From Nostoc edaphicum CCNP1411 (GTDB lineage: Bacteria; Cyanobacteriota; Cyanobacteriia; Cyanobacteriales; Nostocaceae), in contig NZ_CP054698.1 in the NCBI RefSeq assembly GCF_014023275.1, forward strand, positions 5,603,001 through 5,667,000: a DNA stretch of 64,000 nucleotides, read 5' to 3'. The notes below the pieces were generated by a model. That model saw only the letters and a list, made by a program, of their open reading frames with translations, was not told where the DNA came from and did not search any database. The translations under genes and the position numbers were made by a program. Positions within the stretch are counted from its first letter, which is position 1, and each line of letters starts with the position of its first letter. Positions 18,001 through 26,681 of the stretch are shown piece by piece.

Positions 18001-18341
18001 CCATCATCATGGTTGAATTGGCGAATCAAATTCTGGAACGGGAAAAAGTTGACCGGAAAACTGCGATTTTGAAAGCGGCTCCTCAACGCCTACGACCAAT
18101 CTTAATGACAACTATTACCACCGTTTTAGGTATGTTTCCCCTAGCTTTAGGAATTGGGGAAGGCTCAGAATTTCTTCAACCATTAGGCGTAGTTGTGTTT
18201 TCGGGTTTGTCTTTGGCAACAGTGCTAACCTTGTTTATCATTCCCTGTTTTTATACTCTGTTGCACGATTTAATGGGTGGAAATTGGGCGAAGCCAGTGT
18301 TAATCCGGTTGCAGGGATTTACCAAAAAACTTACAAACTAA
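15078..18341 (+). CDS. RND multidrug/solute efflux pump (AcrB/HAE1 type)
   Basis: A full-length 1,087-residue proton-driven inner-membrane pump working with the adaptor encoded just upstream. It shows the two-fold RND layout: TM1 (IGTLMLTLAVIVLGVFFVV), the first porter domain, TM2-6 with the proton-relay Asp in GVGIVVDNSIVMLENI, TM7, the second porter domain, and TM8-12 (VGIVVNNAIIMVELANQ). The entry motif VDLLPSITYPRIGVR is typical. Around residues 261-279 the first porter domain carries a Ser/Pro/Thr/Gln linker coded by 7-bp repeats, absent from usual pumps. No outer-membrane TolC gene is nearby. Substrate unknown. Confidence 0.94.
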   Translation: MQQVKNDGGFSISAISIRQHIGTLMLTLAVIVLGVFFVVKLPVDLLPSITYPRIGVRIQAPGVSPEVAVDEVTRPLEEAFAATEGVVQIFSQTREGQINLDLFFQPGGNIDQALNDATAAFNRARSTLPDAIEEPRLFKVDPSQLPVYELALTSPSLEGVDLRVFAEEELARELSVVSGVAGVDISGGVQEEVRVNIDLDRLQALGVGLTDVLDELRDRNIDISGGRILGQNSEPLTRTVGRFQNANEISNLSFEVSSPSSPVTSTQSPLASTQSPVPNRRVYLRDFAEVIDGSEQQRVYVLLNGEEAVKVSIQKQPDANTINVVEGVKKRLEELRQSGVIPEGTILTPTLDESRFISNSISNVTSSGLIGTALAAIAVLLFLGSLRQTFIIVLAIPLATLAAIILMGLFGLSLNVFSLGGLALGVGIVVDNSIVMLENIAEGAGMTPGKDNKTRLNSQQLIYQAEKSSQEVESALIASTSTNLVAVLPFLLIGGFIALLFNELILTITFSVAASILIAVTVVPMLASRMLAWKFSSRLSEFWLLQKFNNRFDASTRGYGSFLAGILRWRVATVAIAIIVFGGGSLWMAPQIPQEILPRINTGQANLNAQFPPGTPLETNQKVMVAVDEIIRKQPETEYVFSTIGGSLFGNTTNANALRASSNITLKTGTNVQAYVERVTQELNKLNLAGIRLRLSPGQVRGLILSNSPIRGADVDVMLQGNDVNNLEEAGRQVLAALEEQATLARFRPDADDRQPEIQILPDWERVSALGLTTTQIGETIQTALEGSVPTQLQRGNRLVDVRVKLNEKSLQAASQLQRLPLFVDNNRQIRLSDVAKIAEAQAPGEVQRINQRQVFLIAGNLTEGASLSDALEQVSTIIDSIDLPDGVSLLPSSAAESNQQLQSSLQLLGGLAAFLVFVVMAVQYNSLIDPLVIMFTIPLALAGGIFGLYITKTAIGATVIVGAVLLVGIVVNNAIIMVELANQILEREKVDRKTAILKAAPQRLRPILMTTITTVLGMFPLALGIGEGSEFLQPLGVVVFSGLSLATVLTLFIIPCFYTLLHDLMGGNWAKPVLIRLQGFTKKLTN
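15859..15914 (+). repeat. Eight tandem CCCCAGT-type heptamers inside the RND pump gene
   Basis: Eight consecutive 7-bp units read CCCCAGT, CACCAGT, ACCCAGT, CCCCACT, CGCCAGT, ACCCAAT, CCCCAGT and CCCCAAC. This is the CCCCAGT class of short tandem repeats known from heterocystous cyanobacteria, where they usually lie between genes. Here the reading frame passes through them and gives a low-complexity Ser/Pro/Thr/Gln peptide. Confidence 0.9.
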
Positions 18342-18406
18342 TGAGCATTTAAGTTGCAAATAGTTCTTCTGACTTGATTCTGACCGATAATTGCCAATAT
18401 TTTGAG

Positions 18407-18443
18407 AGTGAGGAAGTTATGAGTTATAACTTCCTCACTTTTG
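18407..18443. terminator. Bidirectional terminator between the RND pump and ndhN
   Basis: AGTGAGGAAGTTAT and ATAACTTCCTCACT form a long stem with a very short loop, followed by TTTT on the plus strand. It lies between two convergent stops (18341 and 18450) and can serve both. Confidence 0.85.
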
Positions 18444-18449
18444 TAACTG

Positions 18450-18926
18450 TTAGCTAGCTAACAGAGTTTTTTCTAGAGAAGTCCAACGGAAAGCGCGATC
18501 GCCACCTATCTCAATGACTACTTTCACTCGTGGTTCTAGTTGAGGCAAATTCGTTAAATATTCAAGTTCCTCATTGGAAAGAATATGCCCTTCAATAATC
18601 CACAAGACCAGCCCCTTTGACTTTGGTGGTAACTGTTCTAGATGAGAATTGAGAATTGGGGGTAGATAGTAGACTTGACCTACTGCTGCACCGCTACCAG
18701 TACTTTTTTTACCAAGATGAGGAGGTCTGACTCCATGAACTCTTGTGAGATACGCAGCTACGTCACCCAGTCCCTTAGCGGTAATGTGAAGGGTGGTATA
18801 GCCAGCAGCCCGTAGTCGGCGCTGATATCGACCTTCATAACCCCCTTCCAGAGGTACATACACTCCAAGAGCGCCAAATTTTTCCAGATCGCGGATTAAA
18901 CCATTGCCAGTGGTAATTAGTGCCAT
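18450..18926 (-). CDS. ndhN: NAD(P)H-quinone oxidoreductase subunit N
   Basis: A 158-residue protein recognisable as NdhN from its opening MALITTGNGLIRDLEKFG, then GVYVPLEGGYEGRYQRRLRA, the GRYQRRL block and the C-terminal EIGGDRAFRWTSL. NdhN belongs to the hydrophilic arm of the cyanobacterial and chloroplast NDH-1 complex. It is found only in oxygenic phototrophs and serves cyclic electron flow, respiration and CO2 uptake at the thylakoid membrane. Length is normal and the gene is monocistronic, converging on the RND pump gene. Confidence 0.96.
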   Translation of the reverse strand: MALITTGNGLIRDLEKFGALGVYVPLEGGYEGRYQRRLRAAGYTTLHITAKGLGDVAAYLTRVHGVRPPHLGKKSTGSGAAVGQVYYLPPILNSHLEQLPPKSKGLVLWIIEGHILSNEELEYLTNLPQLEPRVKVVIEIGGDRAFRWTSLEKTLLAS

Positions 18927-18997
18927 AGATTTTCGTCTTATCCCACTTAGATATCTCTATTATTTACCCTGAACCGATAGATTAAAAGCATTTTTTT

Positions 18998-19047
18998 GGG
19001 CATTGGGCATTGGGATTAGGGGAGAGGTGACAGGTGATAGGTGATAA
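18998..19047. repeat. Short heptamer repeats (GGGCATT and GTGATAG types)
   Basis: GGGCATT, GGGCATT and GGGATTA stand in tandem at 18998-19018. GTGACAG, GTGATAG and GTGATAA follow at 19027-19047. Both are period-7 arrays of the intergenic type. They lie upstream of ndhN and of the ribosomal leader. Confidence 0.75.
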
Positions 19048-19300
19048 TCTGTACCCTCTACCTTATTCCCTGCTCCCTTACTTCTTCCCCACTCTCCAAA
19101 AATAACTCTATAAATTACTGGACAAACATAAATAAATAATTTATATTATTAGATTGTGACCAAACACGCAAATTAGACTCCCTTCTTACTCTCATTCTGA
19201 GGTAGTGTTAGCATCAAAAGCTGATGAATTAATCCAAATTGGATAATCTAACTCAGATTGATCATAGACTGGTAAACTAAGAAAGCTTTCAGGTCAACAT

Positions 19301-19790
19301 TGGAGCTTATGTAGGCTCCAGGGTAAGTTTACTCCTGTGCCTCTGAAAAAGCAGGCAAAATCTTAAACAATAGTTTAAGGTGTTTAGGGAAGTGAAAACT
19401 GAGCAGCAATGTTGGTTTCATGGCATTACATCAGTCTCAGTTAAAGGATACTGGGCGGTAAAAACCGCTTAAGTCCAACTGCAACAAGGCAGTAGCCAAC
19501 CTCCGGGAAGCCGCCCTTCGGGCGTGTATAAATCGGAAAACCCGCCGACAGCGCTGCCTCCAGAAAGTGCCAGAGCAATTGCTTGGACGAAAGCATTGCT
19601 GCACACAGCTTAAAGCTGTAGCGCCTTGCATTGATTCCAGAAGTTACTCCTTCCCAAAGGGAAGGGACTTGTGGCTGTTCTGGTGATCTATTGAGTGAAG
19701 CGAAACAGATTCACCAAGCAGTATGGACACGGTTTGTTGTGTCCCAAAGCATTTGGAGCGGTTTATTGAAGCCATTCCAAATTTCGCAGG
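19301..19790 (+). ncRNA. Highly structured leader upstream of the ribosomal operon (candidate regulatory RNA)
   Basis: The 490 nt before rplC hold a run of stem-loops, all legible on the plus strand. They include TGGAGC/GCTCCA at 19301, CTTAAAC/GTTTAAG at 19362, GCGGT/ACCGC at 19455, CTGC/GCAG at 19479, CGCCC/GGGCG at 19512, AGCAATTGCTT/AAGCATTGCT at 19573, ACAGCT/AGCTGT at 19605, CCTTCCC/GGGAAGG at 19649, GGACAC/GTGTCC at 19725 and TTTGGA/TCCAAA at 19752. No plausible protein is coded through it. It is not the signature of RNase P RNA, tmRNA or SRP RNA. The position suggests a long 5' leader controlling the operon, or a separate small RNA. Confidence 0.55.
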
Positions 19791-19876
19791 CTAACCCAGC
19801 CTAAACTGATGCGTACAAAGCGTGTCCTCTAGAGTCCAATTCCAAGGTCAGCAAGTAGAAAGGAGAACCAGTTATT

Positions 19877-20509
19877 GTGTCTGTAGGTATTCTCGGCACC
19901 AAGCTGGGCATGACCCAAATATTTGACGAAGCAGGAGTAGCTATTCCTGTGACTGTCATTCAAGCAGGGCCATGCACCGTTACACAAGTTAAAACGAAAC
20001 AAACCGACGGTTACTTTGCCATTCAAGTTGGTTATGGCGAAGTCAAACCCAAGGCACTAAACAGACCACTACTGGGTCATTTGGCTAAATCATCTGCCCC
20101 AGCATTGCGTCACTTAAATGAATATCACACCGATAGCTCTAGTGACTATGCTTTAGGTCAAGAGATTAAAGCAGATATTTTTAGTGCAGGTCAAATTGTC
20201 GATGTCATCGGCACAAGCATCGGTCGCGGCTTTGCGGGAAACCAGAAACGCAACAACTTTGCTCGTGGGCCTATGTCACACGGTTCCAAAAACCACAGAG
20301 CGCCAGGTTCTATTGGTGCTGGTACAACACCAGGTCGTGTCTATCCAGGTAAGCGGATGGCAGGGCGTTTAGGTGGTAAACGTATTACAATCCGCAAACT
20401 GACCATAGTAAGAGTTGACGCAGAACGCAACTTATTGCTAATTAAGGGAGCTATTCCTGGTAAACCAGGTGCCTTAGTAAGTGTTGTGCCTGCAAAAGTA
20501 GTGGGATAG
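19877..20509 (+). CDS. rplC: 50S ribosomal protein L3
   Basis: This 210-residue protein is an early-binding protein of 23S rRNA near the peptidyl transferase centre and the first gene of the cyanobacterial S10-type operon. [18 protein letters not shown] and the C-terminal [13 protein letters not shown] are typical, and the long loop toward the active site holds [18 protein letters not shown]. The start is GTG at 19877 behind AAAGGAGA. rpsJ, first in many bacterial S10 operons, is absent, as usual in cyanobacteria. About 490 nt of structured leader lie upstream. Confidence 0.98.
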   Translation: MSVGILGTKLGMTQIFDEAGVAIPVTVIQAGPCTVTQVKTKQTDGYFAIQVGYGEVKPKALNRPLLGHLAKSSAPALRHLNEYHTDSSSDYALGQEIKADIFSAGQIVDVIGTSIGRGFAGNQKRNNFARGPMSHGSKNHRAPGSIGAGTTPGRVYPGKRMAGRLGGKRITIRKLTIVRVDAERNLLLIKGAIPGKPGALVSVVPAKVVG

Positions 20510-20587
20510 TCAAAAGTCATTAGTCAAAAGTCATTAGTCAAAAGTCATTGGCTAAGGACAAATGGCAAAAGACCAATGACAAATGAC
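20510..20587. repeat. Heptamer repeat block between rplC and rplD
   Basis: A left arm of AGTCATT-type units (GTCATTAGTCAAAAGTCATT) is followed by a right arm of GACAAAT-type units (GACCAATGACAAATGAC). The two arms are roughly complementary and could fold back on each other. Confidence 0.85.
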
Positions 20588-20657
20588 GCCACATGCTTTA
20601 CTTGGGGAAACCCCAAGACCGCAGTGGCTGACAAAGGACAAAGGACAGATAACAAAG

Positions 20658-21296
20658 ATGGTTGAAAGCGTAGTTAAAAATTGGCAAGGAGAACAGGTCG
20701 GTGAGACGACCTTCGAGTTGCGCGTTGCCAAAGAAGAAACAGCGTCTCATATTGTGCACCGCGCCTTAGTACGGCAATTGACCAATGCTCGTCAAGGAAA
20801 TGCCAGTACAAAAACTCGTGCTGAAGTCAGAGGTGGCGGACGCAAACCTTGGCGACAAAAAGGTACTGGTCGCGCTCGTGCAGGGTCTATTCGTTCACCA
20901 TTGTGGCGTGGTGGTGGTGTGATCTTTGGGCCAAAACCCAGAGACTTCAACCTCAAATTGAACCGCAAAGAGCGACGTTTGGCACTGCGGACAGCATTTG
21001 TGAGCCGCATTGACGACTTGATAGTAGTAGAAGAATTTAGCACCGAGCTATCTCGCCCCAAGACTAAAGAATTAGTAGCAGCGCTTGCCCGTTGGGGAGT
21101 AGTACCAGAAAGCAAGGCACTGTTAATTTTGTCTGAGATTGCGGATACAGATAACGTTTATTTGTCAGCCCGCAACATTGAAAATTTAAAACTAATTGCA
21201 GCCGACCAGCTAAATGTTTTTGATTTACTGCACGCTGACAAAATTGTAGTTACGGCATCAGCCCTAGAAAAAATTCAGGAGGTCTACAGTGCCTAG
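20658..21296 (+). CDS. rplD: 50S ribosomal protein L4
   Basis: About 212 residues from the ATG at 20658 ([16 protein letters not shown]). An upstream in-frame start at 20583 lies in repeat DNA and would add 25 residues foreign to L4. The extended loop [20 protein letters not shown] lines the exit tunnel. In some bacteria L4 also represses its own operon by binding the leader RNA, which makes the structured leader upstream of rplC worth noting. The ribosome-binding site AAAGGA at 20640 comes from the tail of the repeat region. It overlaps rplW by 8 bp. Confidence 0.97.
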   Translation: MVESVVKNWQGEQVGETTFELRVAKEETASHIVHRALVRQLTNARQGNASTKTRAEVRGGGRKPWRQKGTGRARAGSIRSPLWRGGGVIFGPKPRDFNLKLNRKERRLALRTAFVSRIDDLIVVEEFSTELSRPKTKELVAALARWGVVPESKALLILSEIADTDNVYLSARNIENLKLIAADQLNVFDLLHADKIVVTASALEKIQEVYSA

Positions 21297-21603
21297 CTTT
21301 GACCCCCGCGACCTTGCTGACTTAGTGCGTCGCCCAATCGTCACCGAGAAAGCGACCATCTTGATGGAGCAAAATAAGTACACCTTTGAAGTAATTCCAA
21401 AGGCATCTAAGCCAGAAATCAAGGCTGCGATCGAAGACTTATTTCAGGTCAAGGTTGTAAAAGTCAACACCACACTACCACCGCGTAAAAAGCGGCGCGT
21501 TGGTAAATTTATTGGTTATAAGCCCCAATATAAGCGAGCCATTGTTACCGTCGCACCTGGGGATGAAGACAAGATTAGACAAGTTCTATTCCCAGAAGTC
21601 TAA
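21289..21603 (+). CDS. rplW: 50S ribosomal protein L23
   Basis: This 104-residue protein sits at the tunnel exit and docks trigger factor and SRP. The start is GTG at 21289, inside the last codons of rplD and behind a strong AGGAGG, so the two are translationally coupled. [21 protein letters not shown] and [15 protein letters not shown] are characteristic. The length is normal for cyanobacteria. Confidence 0.98.
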   Translation: MPSFDPRDLADLVRRPIVTEKATILMEQNKYTFEVIPKASKPEIKAAIEDLFQVKVVKVNTTLPPRKKRRVGKFIGYKPQYKRAIVTVAPGDEDKIRQVLFPEV

Positions 21604-21705
21604 AAAAGTTGTGAGTTAGGAGTTATGAGTTATGAGTTACTACGCTCAAAACTCAGCACTCAAAATTTCAAACTCAACACTCAGCACTCAGCACTCAGAC
21701 ACTTA
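21604..21705. repeat. Heptamer repeat block between rplW and rplB (GAGTTAT/CAGCACT types)
   Basis: The gap holds GAGTTAT units on the left and CAACACT/CAGCACT units on the right (CTCAACACTCAGCACTCAGC), both of period 7. TGAGT on the left can pair with ACTCA on the right. The heptamer differs from the GTCATTA class used in the other gaps. Confidence 0.8.
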
Positions 21706-21710
21706 AAAAT

Positions 21711-22574
21711 ATGGGTACTCGTTCTTATCGCCCTTATACCCCCAGCACTCGCCAAGTTACAATCTCTGACTTTGCGGAAATTACTAGAGCCGAGCCAGAA
21801 AAATCCCTAACAACCTCAAAGCATCGCGCTAAAGGTCGGAATAATCACGGACGGATTACTAGTCGTCGCCGGGGTGGCGGACATAAACAGCTTTATCGGA
21901 TCATCGATTTTAAAAGGGATAAACATAATATTCCCGCCAAAGTCGCAGCAATTGAATACGATCCTAACCGGAATGCCAGAATTGCCCTTTTGTATTACCA
22001 AGACGGCGAAAAACGGTACATCCTTCACCCCAACGGGTTGAAAGTTGGAACAATAATTGTTTCTGGACCTGATTCTCCCTTTGAAGATGGTAATGCCTTA
22101 CCGCTCTGGAAGATTCCTTTAGGTACTAGTGTTCACAACGTAGAATTCACTCCTGGTAAAGGTGGTCAAATTGTCCGTGCTGCTGGTGCTAGCGCCCAAG
22201 TCGTGGCAAAAGAAGGTAATTATGTAACTCTCAAGTTGCCTTCAGGAGAAGTCCGCTTGATTCGGCGCGAGTGCTACGCCACCATTGGGCAAGTAGGCAA
22301 CACCGACGCGAGAAACCTGAGTGCAGGTAAAGCCGGACGAAATCGCTGGAAAGGTCGCCGTCCTAAGGTTAGAGGTAGCGTCATGAACCCAGTGGATCAC
22401 CCACATGGTGGTGGTGAAGGTAGAGCGCCTATCGGTAGATCAGGGCCTGTAACACCTTGGGGTAAACCCACATTGGGTGCGAAGACACGCAATCGCAAGA
22501 AACTTAGCAGCAAGTTGATTGTGCGTCGTCGTCGTAAGTCTTCTAAACGCGGTCGCGGTGGTCGTGAATCTTAA
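21711..22574 (+). CDS. rplB: 50S ribosomal protein L2
   Basis: At 287 residues this is the most conserved large-subunit protein, needed for subunit joining and peptidyl transferase assembly. It opens [17 protein letters not shown]. It has the RNA-binding core with [20 protein letters not shown] and the C-terminal [17 protein letters not shown], which contains the essential histidine near the active site. No clear Shine-Dalgarno is seen before the ATG, which follows directly on repeat DNA. Confidence 0.98.
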   Translation: MGTRSYRPYTPSTRQVTISDFAEITRAEPEKSLTTSKHRAKGRNNHGRITSRRRGGGHKQLYRIIDFKRDKHNIPAKVAAIEYDPNRNARIALLYYQDGEKRYILHPNGLKVGTIIVSGPDSPFEDGNALPLWKIPLGTSVHNVEFTPGKGGQIVRAAGASAQVVAKEGNYVTLKLPSGEVRLIRRECYATIGQVGNTDARNLSAGKAGRNRWKGRRPKVRGSVMNPVDHPHGGGEGRAPIGRSGPVTPWGKPTLGAKTRNRKKLSSKLIVRRRRKSSKRGRGGRES

Positions 22575-22660
22575 AGAGTTAGAAGTTATGAATTATGAGT
22601 TGAATCTAACTTATTAATTCCTAACTCCTCACTCATAATTCCTAAATCCTAAATCCAAAA
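22575..22660. repeat. Degenerate heptamer repeats between rplB and rpsS
   Basis: Units such as GAGTTAG, AAGTTAT, GAATTAT and GAGTTGA are followed by CTAACTC, CTCACTC, CTAAATC and CTAAATC, again of period 7 with complementary left and right arms. This block is more diverged than the GTCATTA blocks. Confidence 0.7.
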
Positions 22661-22667
22661 TTGAACT

Positions 22668-22946
22668 ATGGGTCGTTCTCTAAAAAAAGGTCCCTTCGTT
22701 GCGGATCATCTCCTAAAAAAAATTGAAAAGCTCAACGACAACAACAGAAAAGAAGTTATTAAAACTTGGTCACGAGCTTCGACAATTTTGCCCCTAATGG
22801 TAGGTCACACGATCGCTGTTCACAACGGACGCCAACACGTTCCAGTTTTTGTAAATGAACAGATGGTAGGACACAAATTGGGTGAATTTGCCCCAACACG
22901 CACCTACAGGGGTCATGGAAAAAGCGACAAAAAAGCGGGTAGGTAG
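22668..22946 (+). CDS. rpsS: 30S ribosomal protein S19
   Basis: This 92-residue protein of the small-subunit head contacts 16S rRNA together with S13. It opens [18 protein letters not shown], and [17 protein letters not shown] and [21 protein letters not shown] complete the standard sequence. It lies between rplB and rplV, with repeat blocks on both sides. Confidence 0.98.
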   Translation: MGRSLKKGPFVADHLLKKIEKLNDNNRKEVIKTWSRASTILPLMVGHTIAVHNGRQHVPVFVNEQMVGHKLGEFAPTRTYRGHGKSDKKAGR

Positions 22947-23016
22947 TTATTAGTTATTAGGTCATTAGTCATTAGCTAAAGACAAATGACAAATGACAAA
23001 TGACAAATGACAAAAT
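22947..23016. repeat. Heptamer repeat block between rpsS and rplV
   Basis: Left arm TTAGTTATTAGGTCATTAGT, right arm of four consecutive GACAAAT units. The arms are complementary apart from the A/T variant position. Confidence 0.88.
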
Positions 23017-23027
23017 TGGAGAAAATT

Positions 23028-23384
23028 ATGGCTACTAATACTACTGAAGTAAAAGCGATCGCTCGTTTTATCCGCATCTCGGCCTACAAGGTGCGTCGAG
23101 TACTCGATCAAATCCGCGGACGATCTTACCGAGAAGCGTTAATCATCCTGGAATTCATGCCCTATCGCGCCACTGAACCCATCTTGAAGGTTCTCAGAAG
23201 CGCTGCTGCCAATGCCGAACACAACGCTGGGTTAGATCGGGCTCAACTAGTGATTACTCAGGCTTATGCCGATCAAGGGCCGCCATTGAAGCGGTTCCAG
23301 CCAAGAGCGCAAGGTCGAGCTTACCAAATTCGCAAGCCGACGTGTCATATTACTGTGGCCGTTGCAGCCGCCCCAGAAAAATAA
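23028..23384 (+). CDS. rplV: 50S ribosomal protein L22
   Basis: About 118 residues from the ATG at 23028, which follows GGAG with proper spacing. An earlier in-frame ATG at 23007 lies in the repeat block (translating MTKLEKI) and is rejected. L22 extends a hairpin into the exit tunnel, here [37 protein letters not shown] opens the globular domain. Confidence 0.97.
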   Translation: MATNTTEVKAIARFIRISAYKVRRVLDQIRGRSYREALIILEFMPYRATEPILKVLRSAAANAEHNAGLDRAQLVITQAYADQGPPLKRFQPRAQGRAYQIRKPTCHITVAVAAAPEK

Positions 23385-23437
23385 GCACGTTTACACGAAT
23401 AAATTGCGTAAAGTAAGAAATTTTAGAGGAAGCATTC

Positions 23438-24220
23438 GTGGGACAGAAGATTCATCCAGTTGGTTTTCGCCTGGGTATTACACATGAACATCAATCCCGT
23501 TGGTTTGCTGTTCCTGACCGCTATCCAGAACTTCTACAAGAAGATTACAAACTCCGTCAATATATAGAACAAAAGCTGGGTAGACAGGCTCAAAACAACG
23601 CCGGAATTTCCGAAGTACGGATTGAGCGCAAAGCCGACCAAATCGACTTAGAAGTACGCACAGCTAGACCTGGGGTAGTAGTGGGTCGTGGTGGACAAGG
23701 TATAGAATCCTTACGTACCGGACTCCAAGGACTGTTGGGTAGCAATCGTCAAATCCGCATTAACGTAGTTGAAGTTCAACGAGTTGATGCTGATGCCTAC
23801 CTGATTGCCGAATACATTGCTCAACAATTGGAACGTCGGGTTTCCTTTCGGCGGGTAGTGCGGCAATCGATTCAACGTGCCCAACGGGCGGGTGTCCAAG
23901 GTATTAAAATCCAAGTTAGCGGTCGCCTCAACGGTGCAGAAATTGCCCGGACAGAGTGGACTCGTGAAGGTAGAGTACCTTTACATACCTTACGGGCTGA
24001 CATTGACTACTCTTATTGCACAGCAAAAACTGTTTACGGCATTTTGGGTATCAAAGTATGGGTGTTTAAGGGAGAAATTATTCCTGGACAGGAACCAGAT
24101 CCATTACCACCAGCAAGCCGCGATCGCGAACGTGACCCCCGCGATCGCGATCGCGAACCCCGCCGCCGTCAACAACAACGTCGTCGCCAGCAATTTGAAG
24201 ACCGCTCAAATGAAGGATAA
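23438..24220 (+). CDS. rpsC: 30S ribosomal protein S3 with a HIP1-encoded tail
   Basis: The 260-residue product is S3, at the mRNA entrance of the small subunit, with a KH domain ([18 protein letters not shown]) and helicase-related basic residues. The start is GTG behind GAGGAA. The core ends near residue 225 (LPPASRD). Beyond it is a highly charged tail, [20 protein letters not shown], part of which is coded by three HIP1 palindromes within 35 bp. A tail of this kind is lineage-specific. Confidence 0.97.
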   Translation: MGQKIHPVGFRLGITHEHQSRWFAVPDRYPELLQEDYKLRQYIEQKLGRQAQNNAGISEVRIERKADQIDLEVRTARPGVVVGRGGQGIESLRTGLQGLLGSNRQIRINVVEVQRVDADAYLIAEYIAQQLERRVSFRRVVRQSIQRAQRAGVQGIKIQVSGRLNGAEIARTEWTREGRVPLHTLRADIDYSYCTAKTVYGILGIKVWVFKGEIIPGQEPDPLPPASRDRERDPRDRDREPRRRQQQRRRQQFEDRSNEG

Positions 24221-24303
24221 ATCGTCATTAGTCATTAGTCATTAGTCATTAGTAAATGGCAGATGACAAATGACAAAGGACAAATGACAAATGACAAGTA
24301 ACA
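24221..24303. repeat. Heptamer repeat block between rpsC and rplP
   Basis: Three GTCATTA units (24226-24252) face GACAAAT/GACAAAG units (24264-24295). Same design as the other spacer blocks. Confidence 0.88.
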
Positions 24304-24307
24304 AACC

Positions 24308-24733
24308 ATGTTAAGCCCTAGAAGAACTAAATTCCGCAAACAACAGCGGGGACGGATGGAAGGACTAGCCACCCGTGGTAGTACCCTCAACTTCGGTGAT
24401 TTTGCACTCCAAGCTCAAGAACCTGCTTGGATTACCTCGCGTCAAATCGAGGCTTCCCGTCGGGCAATGACTCGTTATATTCGTCGGGGTGGACAAATCT
24501 GGATTCGGATTTTCCCTGATAAACCTGTAACCATGCGTCCTGCTGAAACCCGGATGGGTTCCGGTAAAGGTAATCCAGAGTTTTGGGTAGCTGTAGTCAA
24601 GCCAGGACGAATTTTGTTTGAAATCGGTGGGGTTTCTGAAGAAATCGCCCGTGAAGCGATGCGTTTGGCTTCATTTAAACTGCCCATCAAAACTAAATTT
24701 ATTGTGCGCTCTCAACCACAGGAGCAGGAGTAG
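24308..24733 (+). CDS. rplP: 50S ribosomal protein L16
   Basis: A 141-residue protein that helps organise the A-site region of 23S r[22 protein letters not shown] and the loop [20 protein letters not shown] are diagnostic. It begins the tightly packed rplP-rpmC-rpsQ run, where spacers shrink to a few bases and contain no repeats. Confidence 0.98.
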   Translation: MLSPRRTKFRKQQRGRMEGLATRGSTLNFGDFALQAQEPAWITSRQIEASRRAMTRYIRRGGQIWIRIFPDKPVTMRPAETRMGSGKGNPEFWVAVVKPGRILFEIGGVSEEIAREAMRLASFKLPIKTKFIVRSQPQEQE

Positions 24734-24736
24734 CTT

Positions 24737-24964
24737 ATGCCTCTTCCCAAGATTTCAGAAGCTAGAGAATTAAGCGACGAGAAGCTCTCTGATGAAATTG
24801 TCGCGATCAAAAGACAACTATTTCAGTTGCGCTTGCAAAAAGCCACCAGACAATTAGAAAAGCCCCACCAGTTCCGACAAATGCGCCACCGCCTAGCCCA
24901 ATTGCTGACGCTAGAAACAGAACGCAAACGGGCAGCAAGTCAATCGGCTAAAGAAGAAAAGTAG
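24737..24964 (+). CDS. rpmC: 50S ribosomal protein L29
   Basis: This 75-residue two-helix protein lies near the tunnel exit. ISEARELSDEKLSDEIVAIK and FRQMRHRLAQLLT fit L29. The ATG comes 3 bp after the rplP stop, with GGAG inside the rplP 3' end. Confidence 0.97.
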   Translation: MPLPKISEARELSDEKLSDEIVAIKRQLFQLRLQKATRQLEKPHQFRQMRHRLAQLLTLETERKRAASQSAKEEK

Positions 24965-24970
24965 GAGATT

Positions 24971-25219
24971 ATGGCAGTTAAAGAACGAGTTGGCTTGGTA
25001 GTGAGCGATAAAATGCAAAAAACTGTGGTAGTTGCCATAGAAAACCGCGCTCCTCACCCCAAGTACGGCAAGATTGTGGTTAACACCCAACGATATAAAG
25101 TTCACGACGAAGAAAATAAGTGTAAAGTAGGCGATCGCGTTCGCATTCAGGAAACTAGACCCCTGAGTAAAACCAAGCGCTGGAAAATCACAGAAGTCCT
25201 GAACGTCAAGCCTGCTTAA
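24971..25219 (+). CDS. rpsQ: 30S ribosomal protein S17
   Basis: This 82-residue protein has an OB fold and is a primary 16S rRNA binder. It opens [38 protein letters not shown] is the family signature. It starts 6 bp after rpmC behind AGGAG. Confidence 0.98.
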   Translation: MAVKERVGLVVSDKMQKTVVVAIENRAPHPKYGKIVVNTQRYKVHDEENKCKVGDRVRIQETRPLSKTKRWKITEVLNVKPA

Positions 25220-25265
25220 ACCTCATCGTTGTTAGAAACTAACAACATTACAAGGGAGAATAATT

Positions 25266-25634
25266 GTGATTCAACCCCAGACTTACCTGAATGTCGCAGA
25301 TAATAGCGGCGCCCGCAAACTAATGTGCATCCGCATCTTAGGCGGAGGCAATCGTCGTTATGGTTTTATCGGCGATAAAATTATCGCCGTTGTCAAAGAT
25401 GCTACACCCAACATGGCTGTCAAAAAGTCTGATGTTGTGGAAGCAGTAATTGTCCGGACTCGTAAAGCTGTATCTCGTGACAGCGGTATGAGCATTCGCT
25501 TTGATGATAACGCCGCTGTGATCATCAACAAAGACGGTAATCCCAGAGGCACACGGGTTTTTGGCCCAGTTGCACGGGAACTGCGCGATAAAAACTTTAC
25601 CAAAATTGTTTCTCTGGCTCCGGAGGTGCTTTAA
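25266..25634 (+). CDS. rplN: 50S ribosomal protein L14
   Basis: This 122-residue beta-barrel protein forms an inter-subunit bridge and is also the docking site of the silencing factor RsfS, whose gene is at 61051. It opens [37 protein letters not shown] is diagnostic. The start is GTG behind GGGAGA. Its stop overlaps the rplX start as TAATG. Confidence 0.98.
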   Translation: MIQPQTYLNVADNSGARKLMCIRILGGGNRRYGFIGDKIIAVVKDATPNMAVKKSDVVEAVIVRTRKAVSRDSGMSIRFDDNAAVIINKDGNPRGTRVFGPVARELRDKNFTKIVSLAPEVL

Positions 25635-25987
25635 TGGCAAGCAAACAGGGTACGCCCAAAGTATTCCACAAAATGCATGTCAAAACTGGCGACACAGTAC
25701 AAGTGATTGCTGGCAAAGACAAAGGAAAAGTTGGTGAAATTATTCAAGCATTGCCCCAACTGAGTAAAGTCATCATCAAAGGTGTCAACATTAAAACCAA
25801 GCACGTCAAACCCCAGCAAGAAGGGGAATCAGGGCGAATTATTACCCAAGAATTCCCGATTCATAGCTCTAACGTGATGCTTTATTCCACCAAGCAAAAC
25901 GTTGCCAGTCGTGTTGGTTACACCTTTACCTCAGAAGGCAAAAAAGTCAGAAAACTCAAGAAAACTGGCGAAATTCTAGATAAATAG
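25634..25987 (+). CDS. rplX: 50S ribosomal protein L24
   Basis: This 117-residue assembly initiator contains a KOW motif ([20 protein letters not shown]). The ATG shares its A with the rplN stop (TAATG) and is preceded by GGAGG, so translation is coupled. Length is normal. Confidence 0.98.
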   Translation: MASKQGTPKVFHKMHVKTGDTVQVIAGKDKGKVGEIIQALPQLSKVIIKGVNIKTKHVKPQQEGESGRIITQEFPIHSSNVMLYSTKQNVASRVGYTFTSEGKKVRKLKKTGEILDK

Positions 25988-26066
25988 TCATTAGTCATTG
26001 GTCATTAGTCATTAGTTATTAGTAAAAAGACAAATAACAAAAGACAAAGGACAAATAACAAAGGAC
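25988..26066. repeat. Heptamer repeat block between rplX and rplE
   Basis: GTCATTA/GTCATTG units (25988-26022) face GACAAAT, AACAAAA and GACAAAG variants (26029-26066). Same design as in other gaps of the operon. Confidence 0.88.
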
Positions 26067-26112
26067 AATAAAAGTTCCCTGACCAAGCCCAGGGATATCA
26101 GGACAAAAAACT

Positions 26113-26661
26113 ATGCCGACAACAAGACTCAAAACCTTATATCAAGAGACAATCGTCCCCAAACTGATTAATCAGTTTCAATATACCAACGTTCATGAAG
26201 TACCGAAGTTGGTAAAGGTTACGATTAACCGAGGTTTGGGTGAAGCAGCTCAAAATGCGAAGTCACTAGAGGCATCCATCAACGAAATTGCCTTAGTAAC
26301 AGGTCAAAAACCAGTGGTGACACGGGCGAAAAAGGCGATCGCTGGCTTTAAGATTCGTCAGGGGATGCCTGTGGGGATCATGGTTACCCTCAGAGCCGAA
26401 CGGATGTATGCCTTTTTCGACAGACTAGTTAGCCTGTCATTACCCAGAATTCGAGATTTTCGCGGCGTTAGCCCTAAAAGCTTTGACGGACGCGGTAACT
26501 ATACTCTGGGTGTCAGAGAACAGCTAATTTTTCCAGAAGTCGAATACGACAGCATCGATCAAGTACGTGGGATGGATATTTCCATCATCACCACAGCAAA
26601 AAACGACGAAGAGGGACGCGCCTTACTTAAAGAATTAGGAATGCCCTTTCGCGATCAATAA
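26113..26661 (+). CDS. rplE: 50S ribosomal protein L5
   Basis: This 182-residue protein holds 5S rRNA and contacts P-site tRNA. It shows [39 protein letters not shown] and [21 protein letters not shown] in order. The next gene is rpsH; rpsN, often between them in other bacteria, is absent here as in other cyanobacteria. Confidence 0.98.
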   Translation: MPTTRLKTLYQETIVPKLINQFQYTNVHEVPKLVKVTINRGLGEAAQNAKSLEASINEIALVTGQKPVVTRAKKAIAGFKIRQGMPVGIMVTLRAERMYAFFDRLVSLSLPRIRDFRGVSPKSFDGRGNYTLGVREQLIFPEVEYDSIDQVRGMDISIITTAKNDEEGRALLKELGMPFRDQ

Positions 26662-26681
26662 GTTCATCTATAGAGGGAACG

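Noticed and set aside
19437..19631. Minus-strand open reading frame of 64 codons in the ribosomal leader
   Set aside because: It is Arg/Cys-rich and unlike any protein I know, lacks a ribosome-binding site, and overlaps the stem-loop array that explains the sequence better.
20583..20657. Longer start for rplD at 20583
   Set aside because: The extra 25 residues are read from repeat-adjacent DNA and do not resemble L4. The ATG at 20658 follows AAAGGA.
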